A stretch of DNA of 64,000 nucleotides from Panagrolaimus kolymaensis (lineage: Eukaryota; Nematoda; Chromadorea; Rhabditida; Panagrolaimidae), in assembly GCA_028622995.1 (NCBI GenBank), contig JAJQJQ010000038.1:372001-436000 (forward strand), read 5' to 3'. Each line of letters begins with the position of its first letter. The first letter of the stretch is position 1. The notes beneath the pieces are model-generated. The model was not told where the DNA came from and made no database searches. It saw only the letters and a list, made by a program, of their open reading frames with translations. The position numbers were made by a program, and so were the translations under genes. Below are positions 57,301 through 64,000 of the stretch, in pieces.

Positions 57301-59641
57301 CAGATCCTGTATTTTTATAGTTGGGGCCGGAGTAACTTTTCCCCACCGATTCAAATGTTTGAAAATTTTTAACTATAAAGTTTTAATTAAAATGCCACTT
57401 TGCTTATAAGCTCTTTTGGCAATCAATGCCTTTGATGAAGTTGTGGTTGAGTGGTTATGGCTGTTTCCTTTGATCCAAAGGTTTCAAGTTCGAAGCCTGG
57501 AGGGTCAAAAATTTTTTTTTTGATTTTTTTCATTCTTTTATTTGACATTCTTCTATTTTTGTTTTAATAACCCGACTTTATTTATAATATGTTTATCACT
57601 TTTTTCCTTTGCTTGAAAAATGTATACCGTCCAGACGAGTATAAAGTTATGACTATTTTCAAGAGCGTTTCAAAAATTTATTGTTTACGATTCGAATTCG
57701 TTTCTCAAGATTTTTAAAAGAAGACATTAGTATTCTATTTAAAATATTTAAACCTTCAATTTCTTTCACAAGAATAAAAATACATATTATTCTATTCAAA
57801 TCATCTATGAATTTCAAGTATAAAATGTTCAAAACAAAAGAAGTTTTAACAATCCTAATATTTTATTCCTGTACATAAATTTCAGTGGCGTTTTGAATCA
57901 ATGTCAAGTTCATTAAAGCGAGATGCCGTGAATTTGGCTATTGTTAATTCGAGGAGCGTTGAAATTCCTGCGCGATTAGAAACCTCAAAATAGTTATAAA
58001 AGTGGTATTAGATGGAGGAATTTTTCTTTGAATGTTTACTTCTTAATCAATTCATCAATGTTTTGTAATCGTCAAAATTAAAATGGACAAAAGATGGATC
58101 TACGCCGATTTGGAAAATAAGAAATTTAATTAGTGAATTTTCTAAACCAAAAATGAAACAAAGAAATTTGCTTATGGATGGAGCAAAAAAAGATATTTTT
58201 TGTCATCATTTTAAGGCAAAGAAATAAAAAGATTGGAAAAAAGGCCTTTAGCAATACCAAAAACAAATTAAAAAAGAGAAAAATAATGGACAAAAAATCA
58301 AAATATTAAAAAAAGTGATAAACATATTATAAATAAAGTCGGGTTATTAAAACAAAAATAGAAGAATGTCAAATAAAAGAATGAAAAAAATCAAAAAAAA
58401 AAATTTTTGACCCTCCAGGCTTCGAACTTGAAACCTTTGGATCAAAGGAAACAGCCATAACCACTCAACCACAACTTCATCAAAGACATCGATTGCCAAA
58501 AGAGCTTATAAGCAAAGTGGCATTTTAATTAAGACTTTATAGTTAAAAATTTTCAAACATTTGAATCGGTGGGGAAAAGTTACTCCGGCCCCAACTATAA
58601 AAATACAGGATCTGTCATTTAATAGAGGAACGTTCTTCGACACGAAGTTACATGTCTGGTAGGTCCCTTGTAAACTCAAATATTTTTAGTCATTTATCAA
58701 ATAATCTCATTGATCGAACTTTAAATGAACTTGTTGAACCTCTTCGAAAATTAAATCTTCGAGAAGAGGAAGTTGTTCCTCTCAAAGCCATAATTATATT
58801 AAATAATAGTAAGTTTTATAAAAAAAGAAAACTGTTTTTACTAATTAAAAATTTTAGCTGCCAAAGGTTTATCTCCACAAGCTCAAGAACAAGTTTATGA
58901 ACTTCGAAATAAAATTCAAGATATGTTATTTCAAGTTGTTAAAGAATTACATCATCCCATTTATAATCCATCTTCAAGATTTGGCAATTTGCTTCTTTTA
59001 TTACCAACCATAACTGTAAGTTGTTAAAAGAGAAGCGATTTTAATTGCATCATCATATTTTGTCATATCACTTTTTCCCCATTTTCTTTGTTTCTCATCA
59101 TTTTTTACCTTCCTGTTTTTTTCAGACCTTATCAGGAGTAATGTGTGAAAATATGCAATTTTGTCAAGTATTTGGTCAAAGATCTAATTTGGAACCACTT
59201 TTAACCGAACTTTTTGATGATCTTAGTGAACATGCAGGTGGACACGGAGATACATTATCTCCACCCCTCTTTGATGGAAATGAAGTAAATCTGCAACCAT
59301 TTTTACAAGATAGCTTCTCAAAATGCCCTCAAACAACTTCAGTAGAAAAATTTGATGCGTGCACTCAAACGGAAATTGAAAATTGTTTATCTCCTATGAA
59401 TTCATTATCATCGATATCATTAATAAGTAGCATGTCATCAAGTGAACATGGCGGCTGTGGTGGCAGAAATCGATCTCCTTCAATTGAAATTTTACAAAAT
59501 GATGAGCTTCAAGAAGTTGTAAATCTTGAAAGTTTTGAAAGTATTTTTGGTGAACCTTTTAATAGCTCTGATGATTTTTCACCTGAAAATCTTTTTGATA
59601 ATAACCAAGATATATTTAATTTGAATCATGGACATCTTTAA
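54326..59641 (+). CDS. Nuclear hormone receptor, Gln-rich A/B domain
   Basis: This is a ligand-type nuclear receptor. Exons: 54326-54917, 56077-56252, 56310-56393, 56456-56610, 56671-56877, 56930-57210, 58690-58808, 58858-59015 and 59126-59641. Exon 54326 opens after TTTACAG, so an upstream exon may exist. The first in-frame ATG is 54406, giving 735 residues. Residues about 1-200 are Gln/Ser/Pro-rich with an acidic patch. The DNA-binding domain starts CAVCGDGCAKLHYG (Cys211), has P-box CYGCKGFFRR and ends NSCRYCRFNRCLEVGMD. The ligand-binding domain includes the signature region DTEDKIALVKACYAPLTIF. The C-terminal 160 residues are Ser/Glu-rich. It fits the HNF4-derived supplementary receptors that are expanded in nematodes; I cannot name the orthologue. 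Two introns carry transposable elements. Confidence 0.9.
55076..55332. repeat. hAT-type MITE built of TTTCCCGGGAAA palindromes
   Basis: A 257-bp element in a nuclear-receptor intron is flanked by a perfect 8-bp duplication GTTGTTAC (55068-55075 and 55333-55340). The inverted ends are TAGGGTTGTCGA and TCGACAACCCTA. The sub-terminal parts are repeated TTTCCCGGGAAA palindromes around an AT-rich centre. It shares the GTTGTCGAAT-like core of its ends with the element at 41108 but has a different internal motif. Confidence 0.9.
55341..56076. other. Nuclear-receptor intron after the hAT MITE
   Basis: AT-rich intron DNA running up to the TTTTTTGTAG acceptor before exon 56077. No further structure was seen. 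Confidence 0.45.
57244..58671. mobile_element. 1.43-kb element with about 365-bp terminal inverted repeats
   Basis: The left arm (57244 to about 57606) and the right arm (about 58309-58671) are near-identical reverse complements, starting ACAAGGGACCTACCAGACAT. The 700-bp centre is AT-rich and has no transposase. Both flanks contain AAACT (57238-57242 and 58672-58676), but one extra base on the left makes the target duplication unclear. The element fills an intron of the nuclear receptor whose neighbouring exons splice normally, so it should be removed from the mRNA. Each arm contains a tRNA-like segment. Confidence 0.85.
57439..57507 (+). pseudogene. tRNA-like (SINE-type) sequence in each arm of the inverted repeat
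   Basis: The stretch carries an A-box-like TGGTTGAGTGGTTATGG and a B-box-like GGTTTCAAGTTCGAAGCC at about tRNA spacing, with a hairpin CCTTTGATCCAAAGG where an anticodon arm would sit. The acceptor ends do not pair and the central hairpin is too long, so it is not a working tRNA. A mirror copy lies at about 58408-58477 on the minus strand. It could still be a polymerase III internal promoter. Confidence 0.5.
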
Positions 59642-60518
59642 ATTTCTTTTTATTTAATTAAATTTAAAGACTTTTCAAAATATAGGACAGTAGAGAAAAA
59701 AAAGACGGCAAAGTTTGTTTTCTATGCAAAAATCTTTGTCGTCGTACAAGCTAGTTATTATTGTTTATTGCTGCCTTACTTACTTTTAATTAATAACAGA
59801 TACATAAGACTCAAAAATTATTCACTTTATTAGATTGTAGCTTCTTCTTTGTTTTCTAATCAAAAAATTAAATTTAGCAAAAAAAGATTATTATTAATTG
59901 TTATAATGTAAAAAATATCACTTATTACTTACTTACTTACTTACTTGCCTTGCCCTTTTTTTGTTGTTTAAAAAATCTTTATTTCACTTGCCCTTTATTC
60001 CGTTGAAATTATATTATCATCATCTGTTGTTTATACATAGAGAAAATCAACATTCGGTTTATTTTACTTTTGTTTACGGTACACAACTATCATTCACTTA
60101 TTTACTTATAAGAAAGCTTTTTACAGCTAAATTTTTTAAATGATTGCTACTGAACGCGCTTTTTTTAATTTTTAAACGATTCATCAAAGATGTCAAATCA
60201 TCCTTAATATTAGTCAGACCTCCTTTATTTCATGATAAAATTTGATATTACTTACTTATTTCTGTTATTTTTTAACAATGCCAACTATACCTTGCCGTCC
60301 GTCGAAAGTAATAAACCTGATTAAAATTTTATTTGTTATTATTTTTTGACACAATTCAAAATACAAAAGATTATAACAACATAAATATCAAAAAACAAAA
60401 TTTTTATGAAAAGTTTACCTTAAATGTAATAATACCTTGGACAAGGACCACATTACATAAAAAATGACAAAAAAACTAAATCTTATTCAATGTTAAAAAA
60501 TTCTTTTAAAATACTCAT
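59642..60518. other. Convergent intergenic region
   Basis: Facing 3' flanks of the nuclear receptor (+) and the ligand-gated channel (-). AT-rich with TTAC repeats near 59930-59945. No gene is seen. Confidence 0.5.
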
Positions 60519-62149
60519 TCATTTATCGTTTGTATATTTAAGCCAATAAAAAATGTTGAAGAGGCAAAACACAAAAGGAAACAATATCCCTAAAAATTTA
60601 ACACAATTAATTAGACAAAGAACTTCATCGAATTGTATTTACTTGAAACCCTATCAATAATGCGAACATCCTTTTCCACAGCGCTACGAATTTGACCATA
60701 AATCGGCAATCTTCTTGGCGTATTGTTAACCTCTCTTCCCAAAGTTTCTCCATCATCTTCCTAAAAAAGTAATTTTCCTACTTTTTATAAACCAAAAAGC
60801 ATACGAATAAAAGTTGTTGAAGTTCGATGGAATTTGTATTATTGTTTTTAGCTAATTGAGATGTAAATAAATAAGTAACAATAGCAAATTCAATCAAAGA
60901 AGCCAAAATAAAAATTATGCATGCTGAAACTTGACTATCAATTATTAAAACAAAAAATTATTCCTTTTACCAAAAATCCAAACATCAATAGCTTTTAAAT
61001 ATGCAACAGGTGGCAAAATTTCATTTAACCCTGAAGATAAAACATGAGAAGATAAAAGAACAATAAGGCCAAGAGCAATTCTTCCAGGAACATTAGAAGG
61101 ATGAAGCCAAAATGAAATCCAACTAATCATTACTAAAGCCGCAGAAGGAAGATAAAGGTGAAGCAAAAAGAAGTCAAATCTCCTGGATAATACAAGCCAA
61201 ATTTGTCCGCACGAATATGTGCCAGACCAAGTCTTGCTAGTGCAAGAATCATTTGAATAATTTGTAAAGTCAAATTGTGATAAAGAATCTCTGAAGCCCG
61301 ATTTAATTTGAATCGGATTAGTGTCTTTAAATTGGTAATCTAAAAAGCTCAGAAATAGATTTGTTGACAAATTTATTAAAAGTTACAAATGTCATCGGCT
61401 GTGTATGCATACGAAGCAAATTGAAATCCACAATGCTAAAACCGATTTTCTAAAATGAAAAAAAAGATAAAATTTTTACTTGAACATCCATGGGATAGTA
61501 ATGAAAATCCATAAGACATGAAAAAGTCATAGTAAGTCTGACGCTATAAAGCACATGCCCATCACGATGAACTCGAAGTAAAACATTTGGTTCATCTATT
61601 TCATGTCGATGCCCGCTTTTTTCATTCTTAAAATTTTACACTCCTTTATATTCGGTTTAGTTAAAAACAAACCTGAAAGAAAGTATCAGGTTTCCATATT
61701 TTTTGTTCTTGATTTACAACAACAAAAGGCGCTCCTCCTGAACCTTTAGTGCTATTTCCCCAAGCCAATCGAGGATCGCGCCACTCTTCTCGAAAAGTAA
61801 ATTGAAGCTGATATTCCATATTTTCATCACTTACATGGGAAATGGCTCGAAGATAAACGTTAACTTTAACTATCACTGGCTGAGCTTTTCCATTAGCATC
61901 AAACTCAATTGGACGAGTAAGATGAATTTGTTCATCGCTCTTTAGCAAGTCACTAAAAGCTTTCTCATCTTTCCTAAAATTTAAAGCTAATATGTATTAT
62001 TTAATTCAACCATATTCTTACCAATAATTTGAATGCAAATCTTTTTCAAAGCTACCAACACCAAAAAATAAGCTAAAGAAGATTCATATTTTGTAATTTT
62101 ATTTAAAAAATAAATAAAAACTTTACCTTAAAATTAGAAGAACTATCAT
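60519..62149 (-). CDS. Cys-loop ligand-gated ion channel subunit (anion-channel-like)
   Basis: This is a pentameric neurotransmitter-gated channel subunit. Exons (minus): 62149-62127, 62072-62022, 61973-61673, 61626-61480, 61435-61387, 61339-60971, 60929-60805, 60760-60643 and 60589-60519. The product is 417 residues with every phase matched. The signal peptide starts MIVLLILSLFFG. The Cys-loop is CLMDFHYYPMDVQHC (Cys162 and Cys176, 13 residues between). A second Cys pair, CTSKTWSGTYSC, before M1 is typical of glycine/glutamate/GABA-type chloride channels. M1 is PSAALVMISWISFWL, the M1-M2 linker is NVPGRIALG (PGR instead of PAR), and the M2 end leads into PPVAYLKAIDVW. M3 follows a short acceptor shift. 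M4 (ILFPFVFCLFNIFYW) sits alone in the last exon. The M3-M4 loop is short. The transmitter is unknown. Confidence 0.93.
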
Positions 62150-62840
62150 TTTTTAACTTCTAAACTTTAAAATAAACAGGTTATTATTGCATTTACTTTC
62201 ATTTTACTTTCACCTACTAAATTTTTATGTATAATTTGTAGTTTATGAGAATTATTTTATACCTTATGTAAAAATAAAACATGTGACAATCAATTCAGCA
62301 TCTTTTTGCATTTGTTAGAGAAAGATGTAATTAAAACTGTCATGTTTTATAACTAATTTTTAATTTTTTTTTAATTTATGGTTTTGATTTAGAAGAGTAA
62401 AAATTAAGAAAACAAAAACATAATAAATTAAGTTTTTAAAATTTTGATATCTTTTTTGTAAATGAAGAAAATGTAATAAAGATTATATATGTATTAATTA
62501 ATTAATTAATATTTGGTGAAGCTTGACATACTTTTACAAAAGGAAAAACATAAAGACATTATACTTTTCTTTAGCACCTTTTAAAAAATATCTTTTTTAT
62601 TTTGCGACGACAAAGCAAGCTCGCATGGATTTATTAAGAAAGTATATTTTTTCTTTTTCTTTTTTCTGTTTTTTTTTTCTTTGCTGACTTACTTAAGCCT
62701 CTCATAACTAAATGAAAAAAATAAAATAAAGAAATAAAGAGAGAAAAAAAGCTAGCTACATTTTTTTAGTTTGCTTACTTTTTTTACATCTTGACTGCCA
62801 TGATAAGTTTTTATTTATTTTGTTATTAATTAGTTAGTTA
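62150..62840. promoter_or_regulatory. Divergent intergenic region
   Basis: About 690 bases between the start codons of the channel subunit (-) and the MGC-starting gene (+). It must hold at least the proximal promoters of both. It is AT-rich with a TTAA repeat near 62497-62512. No specific site is recognised. Confidence 0.4.
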
Positions 62841-63993
62841 ATGGGCTGCGCAACAAGTATGTCTGCAACTCGTTCAAAAAAATTTCCAAATACTATCATA
62901 ATTACGGGTACAAAAAATAATATTTCTTTAAAAGGTAAAGAATGATTTTTTTATTTTTGTTTTATTTTTGATATGTTTTTTTTCTTCTTCAGGGTATTTA
63001 GAAAGAGATGAAAAGCAACGAGAACAACAGCAATTTGGTAATAAAAATATTGTCATGGGATTAATTAGAGATAAAAGAGTGGGAAGACATAATAGCGACA
63101 CAAATTTAATTCATGTAAGGCAACAAAGAAAAAAATGCTTAAGATTTTTTATATTTCATATTTTTCTTTAGGTTGGTTACTTAAAATCCAATTCAATTTA
63201 TGGCAGACCTAAACCAAGTGGAGATGATTTTAAATTTATTGAACAAAGATTGACACCGCATGAAGTTGAAAGCCAGCACACTGAAACAACTATTTTGACG
63301 GATACTGATAGTATGAAAATTTTCTAACTTTAAATTAAATAAAAACTTTAAAAAGTACATAATTTTCTTTTTTTAAGGCAGCGAAAAAAGTTATGCAGGT
63401 GGAACTCGAAAGGGTAGAACTATTTTAATTCCACCTGCAAGGCAACAACAACAACAGCAACCATCTACTTCTCATTCATCCTCATCTAAAAATAGTCCAC
63501 ATTGGGCTGCAGTTGATTATCAAAAAAGATTTAAAGATGTAAGACTAAAAAGAGTAGCAAAAAAATGGTTGATAAATTATAAAAAGTTTTGTTTTGTTGC
63601 AGATAAAAGACGTCAAAGGCGTGACACCCAAATGGAAGCTACAACAAAAACAAAATGAACCACAACCAAGATCCGAAATTCAAAGTGCTCAACCAAGGGA
63701 GCGTAAAAAGAAAGTTATCGAAACTCCACAAATGGAAATAGTTAATCATATTTCCAGAGAAGAGTATATAAAGTTAGTTTTTTTTTTGCGAAAATATCAG
63801 GAAAGTTAATTGTTTTTTTTATAGCGAAGCTGCTATATCTTCAACTATCCCAACATCTTCTTCTGGTCCACCAGAAGCATCTTCAATTTCCATAGTTCAT
63901 GCTCAAGTTAAAAATAAAAATATTACATCCTTGCGAAATGCTCAGGATGATATAAGTGAAAGCAGCTTTGTTGTTGCACATCATACTTTGAAT
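62841..63993 (+). CDS. Unknown protein with MGC N-terminus (partial, 5' end)
   Basis: This is the 5' part of a gene that continues past the window. Exons: 62841-62934, 62993-63114, 63172-63310, 63378-63538, 63603-63772 and 63825-63993, followed by a GTATGTT donor. That gives 285 residues, with all phases consistent. It starts MGCATSMSATRSKKF. A Gly2-Cys3 N-terminus with nearby basic residues is the pattern of N-myristoylated, palmitoylated membrane-attached proteins. The rest is polar and low complexity: a Gln run (ARQQQQQQ), Ser/Pro-rich stretches and basic patches (RERKKK). No globular domain is visible. I do not recognise the family, and a scaffold-type membrane-associated protein is only a guess. 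Confidence 0.7.
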
Positions 63994-64000
63994 GTATGTT

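Noticed and set aside
57439..57507. Functional tRNA gene
   Set aside because: A and B boxes are present but the acceptor stem does not pair and the anticodon arm is malformed; it sits in a transposon arm with a mirrored copy.
60604..60643. Channel protein ending right after the M3-M4 loop without M4
   Set aside because: Read-through gives a stop, but using the GTAAAT donor at 60642 and the TTTTTAG acceptor before 60589 restores frame and supplies a proper M4.
61436..61449. Alternative acceptor that would delete the second Cys-loop cysteine
   Set aside because: The downstream acceptor at 61436 restores HC after MDVQ and the family pattern SYAYTADDI, so it is clearly the right one.

Overview
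The window is nuclear DNA of a nematode. It is very AT-rich, with long T and A runs. Nearly every gene is cut by short introns of about 45 to 60 bases that end in a T-rich TTTTAG or TTTCAG acceptor. The gene content is also nematode: a nematocin neuropeptide precursor, CED-6, a STA-type STAT, a supplementary-type nuclear receptor, an NPY/NPR-type GPCR and a Cys-loop ligand-gated channel. The species cannot be named from the sequence. Most gene models below were built by hand from splice sites, and reading phase carries across the junctions given; the few uncertain joins are flagged in their entries.

Layout. Positions 1-591 hold the 3' end of a Gln-rich acidic protein (+). Then come a STAT (2010-4643, -), the engulfment adaptor CED-6 (5658-7252, -) and, divergent from it, CDK-5 (7970-9094, +). 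The ribosome-associated ATPase ABCF2 follows (9356-11415, -), then an ADP/ATP translocase (13056-14130, +). About 11 kb without a convincing gene comes next (14131-25118), holding a 1.75-kb inverted-repeat transposon. A TspanC8-type tetraspanin spans 25119-36664 (+). Nematocin lies at 37342-38195 (-), an NPY-like receptor at 44472-46970 (+), a nuclear receptor at 54326-59641 (+) and a Cys-loop channel subunit at 60519-62149 (-). The window ends in the 5' part of an unknown MGC-starting protein (62841-63993, +).

The main discovery lies inside the 9.8-kb intron of the tetraspanin gene. A 7.7-kb element (26535-34227) is bounded by a 9-bp direct repeat (CTTTATTCC) and by related inverted ends. 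It carries two open, spliced genes on one strand. The first encodes a predicted membrane-fusion glycoprotein with a signal peptide, a furin-type site followed by a hydrophobic segment, a heptad-repeat region and a C-terminal membrane anchor. The second, 188 bases downstream, encodes a 1135-residue FLYWCH - MULE transposase - OTU protease fusion. This reads as a Mutator-like DNA transposon that has acquired an envelope-type gene, so it may be a virus-like mobile element. Both ORFs are unbroken, which suggests a young insertion.

The other introns and intergenic regions hold several non-autonomous elements. Two hAT-type MITEs have perfect 8-bp target duplications and share a GTTGTCGA terminal core, but each is filled with a different palindromic repeat. 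One MITE is flanked by TTAA. A 1.43-kb long-inverted-repeat element in the nuclear-receptor intron has arms that contain a tRNA-like sequence. The host genes are not an operon: they are mostly housekeeping, signalling and neuronal genes in mixed orientation with their own intergenic regions.
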